From positions 1 to 64,000 of the forward strand of contig DATJNA010000006.1 in assembly GCA_035508435.1 (NCBI GenBank): DNA of 64,000 nt, read 5' to 3'. Shown here one piece after another: positions 36,025 through 47,933 of this stretch (position 1 is the stretch's first letter; each line of letters opens with the position of its first letter). Below the pieces are notes generated by a model. The model was given only the letters and a program-made list of their open reading frames with translations, did no database searches and was not told where the DNA came from. Source of the DNA: JASHVB01 sp035508435. GTDB taxonomy: Bacteria > Pseudomonadota > Alphaproteobacteria > Acetobacterales > Acetobacteraceae. The position numbers were made by a program, and so were the translations under genes.

Positions 36025-36984
36025 TCAGTGCCAGCACAGCACGTGCACCGTGGCGCGACGCAGCACCGCCAGTGGATCGTCGCCCCATTGGTCGGCGGGG
36101 AACGCGTCCGTGCCTGGCGCCTCATCCTGCAGGAACGCGTCCAGCAGCGCCGATCCCGGGCCGACGGCGAGGCCCGCGTCCGGCAATCCGGCGACCTGAT
36201 GCGACCGGCTCGGCAGCAGCGTTGCGCGGACGATGCCCACCACGTTGCCTGAACTCGGATCGAAGATGGCCCCGCCACTGTAGCCGTGCCGGACCGCACT
36301 TGCCTCCATCAGGATGTGCTGCCGCGGATCATACGTCGGGACCTGCCGCAGCTTGTCGTTCTCCAGCACGCCCGAGGTCGCCTCCGGGTCGGTCATGCCG
36401 GCGCTTTCGGGGTAGCCGAGCATGAACACGCGCGTTGCCCCCTGCGCCGGATGGCCGATCGCCAGTATCGCCGGCGCCGCAATCGCCGATGTGCGCAGCA
36501 AGGCGATGTCGTTGTGGGTGTCGCGCGCCGCGACGCTGACCGGCGACAGCTTGAGCGCGGGCGAGACGATGGCGGCCTGCCGGCAGCCGGGAACCACATG
36601 CGCCGCGGTCATCACCAAATGCTCCGAGACGAAAAAACCGGTGCCGGAGACCAGCGTGTTGGGCGGCGGCGTGGTCTCGTCCTCCCCCGGCTCGTCGGGT
36701 TCCTGAACCGCCGGCAGTGGGGCGGGGGCGGGAAGGGTGACGGTGATATCCGGCAGGGGCGACTGGGCAGGCGGCGCGATGGCGACCTGGGGGGAGGCGG
36801 GTTCCGGGTGCCGACGCGGCGTCTGAACCAGCGGCAAAGCCGGCGCCGGGTGGGGCGGGTCCAGCAATTCCCCCATGGCCGGCAGCCGCCAGGCCTCGAT
36901 CTGCGGCCAGAAATGCGCCAGCGCGGCGCCGCCGAGGGCGAAGCCGATCACCAGTCCGATCAGGTCAGCCATCCATGTACGCAT
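36025..36984 (-). CDS. Membrane-anchored trypsin-like serine protease
   Basis: A 319-residue protein. An N-terminal helix (about 6-27) anchors it in the inner membrane. A Pro-rich linker (about 40-110) leads to a chymotrypsin-fold domain in the periplasm. The triad is H129 (MTAAHVVPG), D159 (HNDIALLR) and S236 (GYSGGAIFD). There is no PDZ domain, so it differs from DegP/HtrA. ATG 36984 is preferred because it starts right before the anchor; the frame is open further upstream but Pro/Arg-rich and unlike protein. It precedes the MetX-like gene by 111 bases. The target is unknown. Confidence 0.83.
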   Translation of the reverse strand: MRTWMADLIGLVIGFALGGAALAHFWPQIEAWRLPAMGELLDPPHPAPALPLVQTPRRHPEPASPQVAIAPPAQSPLPDITVTLPAPAPLPAVQEPDEPGEDETTPPPNTLVSGTGFFVSEHLVMTAAHVVPGCRQAAIVSPALKLSPVSVAARDTHNDIALLRTSAIAAPAILAIGHPAQGATRVFMLGYPESAGMTDPEATSGVLENDKLRQVPTYDPRQHILMEASAVRHGYSGGAIFDPSSGNVVGIVRATLLPSRSHQVAGLPDAGLAVGPGSALLDAFLQDEAPGTDAFPADQWGDDPLAVLRRATVHVLCWH

Positions 36985-37220
36985 CGCGCGGCCCGCCGTG
37001 CGCGTTATCGGGCGGCCGCGGTTGCGGCAGGGTTGCAGGGCAGGAAAAGCTCCACGTCCCCGCGCGGGAGGAGGCCAATGGGCGGGTGCTTGCGGGGGCC
37101 AAGGAACGAGGACACGCCCCCGTCCCCGACCTTGGTCCGCTTCACGGCCCAAGCCGCCGGGGGAGGGGGAGTTTTCGGGACCTGACGCTCCTCCCTCAAA
37201 GGCGGCGGAGCTTTATTGCA

Positions 37221-39743
37221 TTACAGCGTCAGCCGCGCCTCGATCACATCGGGCTCCTCCGGCATGCGCCGCAGCGAAAATCCGAGGTGGCGCACGAACG
37301 CCAGCATCGGCGCGTTCTCGGACAGCACCTGGCCGACCACCTCGGCCAGCCCGCTCTGCCGCCCCCAATCGATCAACCGCCGCATCAGGTGCGTCGCCAG
37401 CCCGTGCCCTTTCACGTCCGGCTGCACGATCACGGCGAACTCGCCGCTGCGCCCGTCCGGCTCCCGCACCAGGCGCGCCACGCCCACCGTGTCGCCGGTG
37501 GCCTCGCGCACCGCGATGAACGCCATCTCCCGGTCGTAATCGACCTGGGTCAGCCGCGCCAACTGCTCTTGCGACAGCTCCTTCATCGAGGAGAAGAAGC
37601 GATAGCGCACGTCCATCGGCGGCAGGCGACGGAAGAAGGCGGCGTGTTCCTCGGCGTCCTCCGGGCGGATCGGGCGGATCATGAAGTTCTCGTCCGTGTC
37701 CGACCAGGACTGCGCCAGTTCGACCGGGTAGGGAGCGATGGCCAGCACCGCCGGCGGCGCGTCCGCCGGGCGCAGCCGCAGCCAGGCATCGGCCGCGGTC
37801 ACACCGACCGCATCCGCGAACAAGGCGGGGACCTCCAGTGCGGCGATCTCCGGCCAGTCGACGATCAACTGGCTGATCCGCACCAGCACCTCGGCCACCG
37901 CCGGTTCATTCGCCGCCGGCTGGTCGCGCAGCGGCCGGCCCAGCAGCGAGCCCGTTCGGCACCGTCCGATCAGTCCGTGCGCCAAGGCCAGGTTCAGCGG
38001 CGGCAGGTCCATCGCGAGGTCACGCGTGCCGTCCACAGCCGTGCCCCCTGCACCGAAGGCGATCACCGGACCGAAGGCCGCGTCGTCAGTCACCCACACG
38101 CCCAGCTCACGGGTCCGCACCACCTGACGCTGAACCAGCAGGCCGCCACCGGCGGCACCGCCGCGCCGCGCATGGCGCGCGGCCAGCAGCCGCGCGGCGA
38201 CCAGCACCTCCTCCGCATCGTGCAGTTCGAGCGCCACGCCGCCGCTCGGGCGTTCGCGCGGCGGTACCGGCTGGCGCAGCTTCACCGCGGCCGGGAAGCC
38301 GAGCAAGGCAGCGGCGACGGGGGCATCCTCCGGGCGGGCAACGCAGCGGGTCGGCGCGGTCGGAATGCCGTAGGCGGCCAGCACGTCCAGCGCCTCGTCG
38401 GCGAACAAATCCAGCCGGCCGGCGGAGCGCACCTGCTGAAACAAGCGGCGCACGGCGGCGCGGTCCGGCGCGACGGCGAGGATGGTGCTGGGCGGCAGCT
38501 CGCGCGCTGCGGCGCGGTTGCGGCGATCGCGCACCAGGTGGCGGAAGCCGCGCACCGCCTGTGCCGGCGTGGCGAACGCGGCCAGCCCCGCCTTCACCAG
38601 ACTGGCACGGTGCTGCGCGCCGGTGGTTTCGCCCATGGCGCAGACCAGCAGCGGCACACGGATGGCGCGGGAGGTCGCCTCCAGCGCGTCCATCCCGGCG
38701 GCATCGGCCGGGCCGGCGGGCGCGTGCACCACCAGCACGCCGCCCACCTCCGGCGACGCGGCCACGGCGCCGGCGGTGGCGGCGAGTTGCCCGGCCGCCT
38801 CCAGCGGGACATGGACGATGCCGTGCTTGGTGTCGGGCAGCGGCGCGAGTTGCAGGCCATCCAGCAGCGCGGCGTCGGCCGCCAGCCGTCCGGCGCCGAT
38901 GGAGTTGCTGACGATCGCCAGCGCCTCGCCCCGGGCGGGGCGGGCGCGGGACAGGGTCTCGGCCGCGGCGAGCAAGTCCTCCAGCCGGCGCACGCTGAGC
39001 ACGCCGGCCCGGCGCAGCGCGGCCTCGAACGCTTGCTCTGCCGCGCCGGCGCCATCGTCGAGGAGCTGCAGGCCGGCGTGCACCGCGACCACCGGGCGCA
39101 GGCGGGCTGCGGCACGGGCGGCGGAGAGGAAGCGGCGCCGGTCCTTCAGGCGGCGGATGTCCAGCAAGATCGCACCGGTGCCGGGATCGCGGCAGAGCCA
39201 GTCCAGCACTGCCCCGAAGCCGAGATCGGCGTTGCCGCCGATGCCGACGATGTGGCTGAAGCCGACGCCGTTCGGTTCGGCCCAGTCGATGACGGTGCGG
39301 CACAGCGCGGCAGACTGCGAGACCAGCGCGAGACGGCCAGGCGGCGGCGGGATATGCGCGCGGGTGGCGTTCAGGCCGATGCTCGGGACGGCGAGGCCGA
39401 AGGACCGCGGGCCCAGGACCCGAACGCCCGTGTGGCCGACGGCATCGGGCAGGTTTTCCGCCGGTCCTGGTACCAGGGCGGCAAAGCAGCCTTTGGCGGC
39501 CAGCGCCGCCAGGGCGGGCGCGATGCCGTCGGGCGGGCCGGTGAGCATGGCGAGGTCCGGCGGGGTGGCGAGGGCCGCGGGCGTATCGGCGGTCTCGATG
39601 CTGCCGCGGAACTGGCCGAGCGCCAGGTTGGCCATGATCTGGGCGCCGAGCGTGGTGGTGGGGCCGATCACGGCGACCGCGCGCGGCCGGAACAGGGAGT
39701 CCGGATTGAAGCGGCCGGCGGGATTGAGGCGCGGGACGGTCAT
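37221..39743 (-). CDS. Pat-like protein acyltransferase: NDP-forming acyl-CoA synthetase-like region plus GNAT domain
   Basis: An 840-residue fusion. It contains a CoA-binding domain (about 12-125), succinyl-CoA ligase-like domains (LALVSQSAAL near 138-147), an ATP-grasp domain (about 450-660) and a GNAT acetyltransferase domain (about 690-835, with FAVIVQPDVKGHGLATHLMRRLIDWG). Active ADP-forming synthetases carry a phospho-histidine in a SHTG motif. At that place this protein has no histidine (around GAGAAEQAFEAALRRAG). Loss of the histidine is also seen in Pat lysine acetyltransferases, which use the ligase part as a sensor. It probably acetylates proteins such as Acs. It has its own promoter region and no close partner. 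Confidence 0.85.
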   Translation of the reverse strand: MTVPRLNPAGRFNPDSLFRPRAVAVIGPTTTLGAQIMANLALGQFRGSIETADTPAALATPPDLAMLTGPPDGIAPALAALAAKGCFAALVPGPAENLPDAVGHTGVRVLGPRSFGLAVPSIGLNATRAHIPPPPGRLALVSQSAALCRTVIDWAEPNGVGFSHIVGIGGNADLGFGAVLDWLCRDPGTGAILLDIRRLKDRRRFLSAARAAARLRPVVAVHAGLQLLDDGAGAAEQAFEAALRRAGVLSVRRLEDLLAAAETLSRARPARGEALAIVSNSIGAGRLAADAALLDGLQLAPLPDTKHGIVHVPLEAAGQLAATAGAVAASPEVGGVLVVHAPAGPADAAGMDALEATSRAIRVPLLVCAMGETTGAQHRASLVKAGLAAFATPAQAVRGFRHLVRDRRNRAAARELPPSTILAVAPDRAAVRRLFQQVRSAGRLDLFADEALDVLAAYGIPTAPTRCVARPEDAPVAAALLGFPAAVKLRQPVPPRERPSGGVALELHDAEEVLVAARLLAARHARRGGAAGGGLLVQRQVVRTRELGVWVTDDAAFGPVIAFGAGGTAVDGTRDLAMDLPPLNLALAHGLIGRCRTGSLLGRPLRDQPAANEPAVAEVLVRISQLIVDWPEIAALEVPALFADAVGVTAADAWLRLRPADAPPAVLAIAPYPVELAQSWSDTDENFMIRPIRPEDAEEHAAFFRRLPPMDVRYRFFSSMKELSQEQLARLTQVDYDREMAFIAVREATGDTVGVARLVREPDGRSGEFAVIVQPDVKGHGLATHLMRRLIDWGRQSGLAEVVGQVLSENAPMLAFVRHLGFSLRRMPEEPDVIEARLTL

Positions 39744-39929
39744 GACGCAGCGGAGCTTACCGCAGAACGGGCCGCTCCGGCTGCCGGGCCGTCAATCGGG
39801 AGGTGGGTCGGTTTGATTTTCGGCTTTCGACCCAAACTAGCCATTCGCCGACCCGGAACGCGCCGTCCACTTCCAGGCCGATCGCAGCCCCGCACCCGGT
39901 CCGAGATCGACGGGTGCGGGGCGCACGGT

Positions 39930-40241
39930 TCACACCTCCTCGGTCACCACCAGTACCGTGGGGGTGCCGCCGTTGCTGATCGAGGCGGCATGCTGGAGTG
40001 CCTCCTGGCCGCCGGCCGAGGTCGCGCAGGCTTTCAGCGCGTCGAGATCGGGGAAGCTGACATCCGACATCAGGTGGTATGGTGGCGGCGCGAAAGCCGG
40101 ACCGACTACGCGCTTTGTCGTGACCCCCAGCGCTCCGCTAAGTCTCGGTCCGGCATAAGGCAGATGTTCGTCGCGGTAGGCTCGATCGAACGCCCCCGCA
40201 TTCTTGGGATTCGGGTACAGGATCAGCAGGTGTGCGGTCAT
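39930..40241 (-). CDS. EthD-family small protein
   Basis: A 103-residue ferredoxin-like-fold protein. LLILYPNPKNAGAFDRAYRDEHLPYAGPRL is the EthD start, with the DEHLP motif. YHLMSDVSFPDLDALKAC is the second half. EthD-type proteins support degradation of ethers or aromatic compounds, often as dimers of unknown catalytic role. AGGAG lies six bases before ATG. It is 37 bases after the HxlR-type regulator on the same strand, so both are probably one transcript with the regulator first. Confidence 0.85.
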   Translation of the reverse strand: MTAHLLILYPNPKNAGAFDRAYRDEHLPYAGPRLSGALGVTTKRVVGPAFAPPPYHLMSDVSFPDLDALKACATSAGGQEALQHAASISNGGTPTVLVVTEEV

Positions 40242-40278
40242 GATAATCTCCTGTTGATGGTTGGCTCAACGAGGAGAT

Positions 40279-41004
40279 TTATAGGGAAGCGACGGCTTGA
40301 GGTTCGGTACGTAATTCGGACCGGGGCTGACCACGCGCTGGTGTAACGGCTGGCACGACGCCCGCGAACTGATATCGCTCGAACCAGTTTGGAAACGCTC
40401 GAACCTGGGTGCGCGGTCCGGTGACTGACAGCCCGAGCCGTTGCGCGGCAACGAAACCGACGTCGCCGCGCCACCAGGCGACAAGGGCGGCAATCGGGGC
40501 TTTGACCGCAAGCGCTTCGGGAAATCCCGGGTTTTGAGTGCAGAGCGATGCTTCCGACGCCTTCAACAACATGAACCGCGGCTTTGCGCGGTCGATTTCA
40601 AAGCGAACCACGAACGGATGTGGCGGCAAGGCCTGCCAGCGAACCCTCCTTTGCATGTCGACCAGCAAAGGCTCCACATCGAGATCCTCGCGGTCTGGCT
40701 GGCGCGACAACCATCGCTGGCCCCAAGTGCCCAGCGCACCGATAATGCCAACCAATTCACGGCCCGCGTCGGTCAGAACATGTTCCGGCCCGCGCGACCC
40801 GTTGACACGCGTGATGACGCCGATATCGGCCAGCGCCTGTAGCCGCTCGGACAGCATGGTCCGCGAAATTCGGGGAATGCCCCTGCGGATGTCGTTGAAG
40901 CGGCGCTCACCGCACAGGATTTCGCGCACCACGAGCAAGGTCCAGCGACCGCCGAGAACTTCATGCGCACGAGCAACAGCACAAAACTGACCGTAGCTTA
41001 CCAT
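40279..41004 (-). CDS. HxlR-family transcriptional regulator with C-terminal extension
   Basis: A 241-residue protein. The winged-helix HxlR domain (about 1-100) reads HEVLGGRWTLLVVREILCGERRFNDIRRGIPRISRTMLSERLQAL, then LTDAGRELVGIIGALGTWG. HxlR regulators are usually about 110 residues. The extra 130 residues look like a small ligand-binding (SCP2-like) domain, with FEIDRAKPRFMLLKASEASLC, as in other long HxlR proteins. HxlR members sense electrophiles or aldehydes in some species. It probably controls the EthD-like gene that follows. Confidence 0.85.
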   Translation of the reverse strand: MVSYGQFCAVARAHEVLGGRWTLLVVREILCGERRFNDIRRGIPRISRTMLSERLQALADIGVITRVNGSRGPEHVLTDAGRELVGIIGALGTWGQRWLSRQPDREDLDVEPLLVDMQRRVRWQALPPHPFVVRFEIDRAKPRFMLLKASEASLCTQNPGFPEALAVKAPIAALVAWWRGDVGFVAAQRLGLSVTGPRTQVRAFPNWFERYQFAGVVPAVTPARGQPRSELRTEPQAVASL

Positions 41005-41279
41005 GCAAATACTCTACCATGCTCGCGGACCAAAATGCGGTCCGTTTTTCGGACCGGGCGCACCCGGATACGGCGTGGATCAATAGCGCCAAATAGGTCT
41101 TCAGCGCAGGTTCGCCTCCGAGATGTCGGGCGCTGCCGGATGGCGGCGTTGGCGGCGTTGGCGGCAGAGTGGCCGTTTGCCTGCTCCACCCTGACGGGCA
41201 GCTATACACCCATAGCCGCAGTTCAAACCGGCCCACTACCGCCAAATCGAAGAGCCGCGACTGCGGCCAATTCCGCGGC

Positions 41280-42593
41280 CTATTCCGGCTCCTCCAGGCT
41301 GAACTGCCCGGCTTCCTCATCGTAGCTGAACAATTCGGCGTAGCGGCCCCAGCCGATGGCGGCGCGCAGCGTGTCCTCGGCATAGTCCGGGGACATGTAG
41401 TCCTCCAGCTCGTCGCGGAACCGCTCGGCGGAGGCGCGGTGGTTCCAGCGCTGGTCCAGCACCTGGCGGATCATGTTGATGATCGGTACGTGGGCGCGAA
41501 GCGCGGCGGCGAAGATCTGCTTGCGCTCCTCGGTGTCGGCGGCGACGAATTTGCGGCCGTCCTCGGTCAGCGCGATGTCGCCCTCCTCCAGCACGGCGAA
41601 CTGCAGCATCTGCAGCGCCTCGCCCAGGGGCAGCAGCTCGTCGACCTCGTATTGCAGCGAGGCGGCCAACGCCGGCAGGTCGGCCTTGCCGTTATACGGC
41701 TGGCCGGCCAGCGTCTCCATCATGCCGGACATCAGGTTGGTGCCGACGCGTTGCAGCGGCGTTCCGATCGTCGCGACCGCCGCGGCGGGGGCGCGCGGAC
41801 CCGGCGGGGCGCGGCGGGTCATCAGGGCATAGATGTCGTCCACTAACTGGCGGAACACCGGATCCAGACGGTTGCGCGGATGCGGCAGCTTCACCGGCAG
41901 TTCGCTGGCGACCCGGCCGGGGTTGGAGGAGAACACCAGGATGCGGTCGCACATCAGCACCGCCTCCTCGATGTTGTGCGTCACCATCAGCACCGATTTC
42001 AGCGGCAGCCGGCCTTCCACCCACAGGTCGATCAGGTCGGTGCGCAGCGTCTCCGCGGTCAGCACATCGAGCGCGCTGAACGGCTCGTCCATCAGCAGCA
42101 GGTCGGGATGCACCACGAGCGCGCGGGCGAGGCCGACGCGCTGACGCATGCCGCCGGACAGTTCCTTCGGATAGGCGTTTTCGAACCCGCCCAGGCCGAT
42201 CAGGTCGATCGCCTCCTCGGCGCGCTTCTCGCGTTCGTCGCGCGGCACGCGGCGCGCTTCCAGGCCGAGCTCGACGTTTTCCCGCACGGTCAGCCAGGGG
42301 AACAAGGCGAAGCTCTGGAACACCATGGCGACGCCGTCGGCGGGGCCGGAGACCTTGCGGCCGCACCACAACACCTCACCCGCGGTCGGCTCCAGCAGGC
42401 CGGAGACGATGCGCAGCAGCGTTGATTTGCCGGAGCCGGAGCGGCCGAGCAAGGCCACCATCTCGCCTTCCCGCAGCGTCAGGTTGACATCGTCCAGCAC
42501 CACGAGGTCGGCATTGGCGTCCTTGTGGTACGCCTGGCGGCAATTGCGCACCTCCAACAAGGCGACGGCCTGGGCGGCGACGGCGGCATCCAT
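41280..42593 (-). CDS. NitT/TauT-type ABC transporter ATPase with AAA-associated C-terminal domain
   Basis: A 437-residue ATPase. Walker A is GRSGSGKST, the signature is LSGGMRQRVGLARAL, and Walker B is LLLMDEPFSALD, all in residues about 30-250. This is the nitrate/sulfonate/bicarbonate type. After residue 290 there is an extra domain, predicted helical, known as the AAA-associated C-terminal domain in this group; its role is unknown and probably regulatory. It follows the permease gene by 11 bases. No periplasmic binding protein gene lies nearby. Confidence 0.88.
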   Translation of the reverse strand: MDAAVAAQAVALLEVRNCRQAYHKDANADLVVLDDVNLTLREGEMVALLGRSGSGKSTLLRIVSGLLEPTAGEVLWCGRKVSGPADGVAMVFQSFALFPWLTVRENVELGLEARRVPRDEREKRAEEAIDLIGLGGFENAYPKELSGGMRQRVGLARALVVHPDLLLMDEPFSALDVLTAETLRTDLIDLWVEGRLPLKSVLMVTHNIEEAVLMCDRILVFSSNPGRVASELPVKLPHPRNRLDPVFRQLVDDIYALMTRRAPPGPRAPAAAVATIGTPLQRVGTNLMSGMMETLAGQPYNGKADLPALAASLQYEVDELLPLGEALQMLQFAVLEEGDIALTEDGRKFVAADTEERKQIFAAALRAHVPIINMIRQVLDQRWNHRASAERFRDELEDYMSPDYAEDTLRAAIGWGRYAELFSYDEEAGQFSLEEPE

Positions 42594-42604
42594 CCGGGGT
42601 CTCC

Positions 42605-44332
42605 TCAGCCCAGGGTCAGGCGACGCTGCGAATAGGCATACATCGGCCGCCAGAGCAAACGGTTGAACAATACGACGAAGGCGGACATCACCACCACGCC
42701 CAGCACGACGCGGGCCATGTCACCCTTGTCGGTGGCCTCGGCGATGTAGGCGCCCAGCCCGTGGGCCTGGAGCCTGGTATCGCCCCAGGAGGCGACTTCC
42801 GCGACGATGGCGGCATTCCATGAGCCGCCCGAGGCGGTGATGGCGCCGGTGACGTAATAGGGGAAAATGCCGGGCACGATGACTTTGCGCCACCACAGCA
42901 GGCCGCCGATATGGAAGTTGGTCGCGGCCTCGCGCAGGTCGCCTGGGTAGGCGGCGGCACCGGCGATGACGTTGAACAAGATGTACCATTGGGTGCCGAG
43001 CACCATCAGGGGCGTGAGCCAGATGTCGGGGCTCAGGTGGAAATACACGATCGCGAGGACGAAGGGCGGGAACAGCAGGTTCGCGGGAAACGCGGCGAGG
43101 AACTGGGCCAGTGGCTGCGCCCTGCGCGCCCAGAGCGGGCGGAGGCCGATCCAGACGCCGATCGGCACCCAGATCAGGGTGGCGATGATCATCAGCACGA
43201 CCACGCGGATGAGGGTGAAGCAGCCCAGCATCACGGCGGTTCCCAGGTCCGACCAGGAGAGCGCGCCGGACACGAATTCGGCCACGCGGGCCATGGCCCA
43301 GGCGACGACCAGGAACAAGACCGCAAGCCAGAGCGCGTCCAATATGCGGGACGGCCGGCGATCTGCCGCGGTGCGGTGGCGGGCGTGCAATGACATCCGC
43401 AGGCCGCCGAGCGCCGCGGCGATGTCGCCGATGCCGTGGCCGATTATCGCCAGCCAGCGGGTGCGGCGCACCAGCCGCAGCACCCAGGGGTCGGCCGCGG
43501 TGGCGGCGGCGGTGGTTTCGAAGCGGAACTTGGCGGACCAGGCGACCAGGGGCCGGAACAGCAGTTGGTCGTAGAGCAAGATCACCACCAGCATGGCCAG
43601 GATGGCCCAGGCGACGGCGCGGATGTCGCGGTGGTCCAGCGCCAAAGCGACGTAGGAGCCGATGCCGGGCAGGGTCCAGGTGTTGTTGCCGACCGAGACC
43701 GCTTCCGAGGCGACCACGAAGAACCAGCCGCCGGACATCGACATCATGGTGTTCCACACCAGGCCGGGGGTGGCGAACGGCACTTCCAGGCGCCAGAAGC
43801 GCTGCCAGGCGCTGAGGTGGAAGCTGGCGGCGGCCTCGGCGAGGTCGGCGGGGACGGTCTTCAGCGACTGGTAGAGGCTGAAGGCCATGTTCCAGGCCTG
43901 GCTGGTGAAGATGGCGAAGATCGCGGCCAGTTCGAGGCCCATCACCTGGCCGGGAAACAGGCTCATGAAGAAGACGACGGTGAAGCTCAGGAAGCCGAGG
44001 ATGGGGACGGACTGGAGGATATCCAGCAACGGGATCAGGACGAGCGCGGCGCGGCGGCTTTTGGCGGCGGCGGTGCCGTAGGTGAAGGTGAACACGAGCG
44101 AGGCGACCAGGGCGGCGAACATCCGCAGCGTGGTCCGCACGGCGTACTCGGGGAGGTGAACAGGGTTCAGGCTGACATGGGTGGCGCCGGGGGCGCTGAT
44201 CGGAGCGAAGGTGCCGCGCGCGACCTCGGCCACGGCGATCAGCGCGCCGAACACGCACAATATCGCCGCCGCGTCCCAGACATTGGGCAAGCGCCGGGCC
44301 GTTGCCAGCGTGGGGTGGATCGTGGCGGACAT
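42605..44332 (-). CDS. ABC transporter permease, two BPD_transp_1 domains fused in one chain
   Basis: A 575-residue inner-membrane protein with two permease halves. The first coupling loop is LAEAAASFHLSAWQRFWRLEVPFATPG (about 165-190) and the second is LREAATNFHIGGLLWWRKVIVPGIFPY (about 475-500). Usual members have one such domain and form dimers, so this chain acts as a built-in heterodimer. It pairs with the ATPase gene just downstream. The missing binding protein leaves the substrate open: nitrate, sulfonate, bicarbonate or an organic ion. The upstream gap separates it from the divergent toxin-antitoxin remnant. Confidence 0.88.
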   Translation of the reverse strand: MSATIHPTLATARRLPNVWDAAAILCVFGALIAVAEVARGTFAPISAPGATHVSLNPVHLPEYAVRTTLRMFAALVASLVFTFTYGTAAAKSRRAALVLIPLLDILQSVPILGFLSFTVVFFMSLFPGQVMGLELAAIFAIFTSQAWNMAFSLYQSLKTVPADLAEAAASFHLSAWQRFWRLEVPFATPGLVWNTMMSMSGGWFFVVASEAVSVGNNTWTLPGIGSYVALALDHRDIRAVAWAILAMLVVILLYDQLLFRPLVAWSAKFRFETTAAATAADPWVLRLVRRTRWLAIIGHGIGDIAAALGGLRMSLHARHRTAADRRPSRILDALWLAVLFLVVAWAMARVAEFVSGALSWSDLGTAVMLGCFTLIRVVVLMIIATLIWVPIGVWIGLRPLWARRAQPLAQFLAAFPANLLFPPFVLAIVYFHLSPDIWLTPLMVLGTQWYILFNVIAGAAAYPGDLREAATNFHIGGLLWWRKVIVPGIFPYYVTGAITASGGSWNAAIVAEVASWGDTRLQAHGLGAYIAEATDKGDMARVVLGVVVMSAFVVLFNRLLWRPMYAYSQRRLTLG

Positions 44333-44583
44333 GCGGGCTCTGGTTGGGGGCTTGACGGTGGCGCTCCCTTAACCCGGAGCGGGAATGCGTGTCACCTGGG
44401 GCGATTGTGGCGATTGCGTTACGGGGTCGGGCATGCGGGACGGCAGATGGCGGCGGCGGCAAACGGGCGGATTTGTACGACGATTTGAGGTATTTTTGTC
44501 TCGCAAAGAAGATCTGCCAGACTACCCCCAAGCATCCGCGCCGACGCCCCCCGGTGCTCGCTCCGCGCGCCGACCAACGAGAA

Positions 44584-44817
44584 ATGCTCCGTTGGTTCGC
44601 CGAAACTCAGCAGCTTCTGGGCGGACCGAAGCGTCGCGTCCTGAGTGTACGGTTGGACGAGTCGCTGGTGGCGGCCGCGAAGGCGCGCACCGGCATCACT
44701 TCCGATACCGAACTGGCCGAATACGCGCTGGCGTCAGTGGCGCTCGGCGACGATTACGGGGAGTGGCTGCTGTCGCAGGCGGGCGGGCTGGATCCGCCGT
44801 TTGACCTCGATCTTTGA
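44584..44817 (+). CDS. Antitoxin of a VapBC-like pair
   Basis: A 77-residue protein (MLRWFAETQQLL at the start), then RRVLSVRLDESLVAAAKARTG and SDTELAEYALASVAL, resembling the ribbon-helix-helix pattern of VapB-type antitoxins. The C-terminal tail GGLDPPFDLDL would be the toxin-binding part. The frame is open to 44389, but the extension is low-complexity and I prefer ATG 44584. The PIN-domain toxin frame opens within its 3' end. It would repress its own promoter in a working system. The toxin next to it is broken by a frameshift. Confidence 0.65.
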   Translation: MLRWFAETQQLLGGPKRRVLSVRLDESLVAAAKARTGITSDTELAEYALASVALGDDYGEWLLSQAGGLDPPFDLDL

Positions 44818-45416
44818 CCTGGATGCCGCGCTCCGCCGCATCGGACCGGAGCACCAGACGCAGCGCCTGATCCCACCGTCCCGGATCACGTTGCTGCCAG
44901 ATGACGCCGATCCGCGAGCGATCGGCCGGGTATTGCTTGATACCTGCGTGTTCATCGACAACGGCCATAACCGCCTGCCGATGGGCGCCAGGCGATTGCT
45001 CGCGGCCCGCGGGTTGGTGCATGTCAGCAGCGTGACGGGGACGGAGCTGGCCTTTGCCTTCGGCCGGCTCGATCCCGCGGATGCGCGGACGGCGCGAAAC
45101 CTGCACTACCTGCGCTTTGTGCTGGATCAGGCGCCTTCGCATCGTGTGGTGTCCGCCTCGCCGGCGGATCACGCGCTCGCCGGGGTACTGGCGGGCACGC
45201 TCGTCCGCACCCAGGGGGCTGAGCCAAGAGGCACGACGCAAGCTGTTGCTGGATTGCCGCATGTTTGTTTCGGCGCGGCGCCATGGATTGACCATGCTCA
45301 CCGCCAACCACGCTGACTTCGCATCGTTCCGCGCGCTGGTGCCGGACGCCAAGACTGCATTCTATCGGGCGCTGCGGGTTCAGGCGCATACGGCCAGGCG
45401 CGGAACACGCGCCTGA
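44801..45416 (+). pseudogene. PIN-domain toxin (VapC-like), frameshifted
   Basis: The first part, from about TTG 44801, carries the PIN start LLDTCVFIDN (acidic metal ligand) and VTGTELAF (conserved glutamate). After a run of five G at about 45212-45216 the reading frame is lost. The other forward frame continues seamlessly with LSQEARRKLLLDCRMFVSARRHGLTMLTANHADFASF, which contains the last PIN acidic residues. One G too many explains this. So the nuclease is either dead, a base-call error, or rescued by slippage at the G-tract. The exact start is uncertain. In VapBC pairs the toxin cuts tRNA or rRNA. Confidence 0.75.
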
Positions 45417-45587
45417 CATCGGGAAGTGCTCCTGGCTATGAAGTACTCTCGCAAGGACCGTCCGCGCGGCCGCGGCAGAAGACACGCAGAAGCACGGCGG
45501 ACCGATGCGCGGACTACCCGCATCGGTCCCAACCATTAACGGGCTCGCACCGCTATGCCTCGCGCCGGGCCAGCGCGAGCGTCGGTT

Positions 45588-47930
<2,343 letters not shown>

Positions 47931-47933
47931 GGT

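Noticed and set aside
36975..40346. 1123-codon rightward open frame
   Set aside because: It runs opposite the Pat-like, protease and EthD genes, is extremely Arg/Gly/Gln-rich and has no recognisable motif.
42720..44531. 603-codon leftward frame overlapping the fused permease
   Set aside because: Composition is Arg/Pro/His-rich without membrane helices; the overlapping frame is a clear ABC permease.
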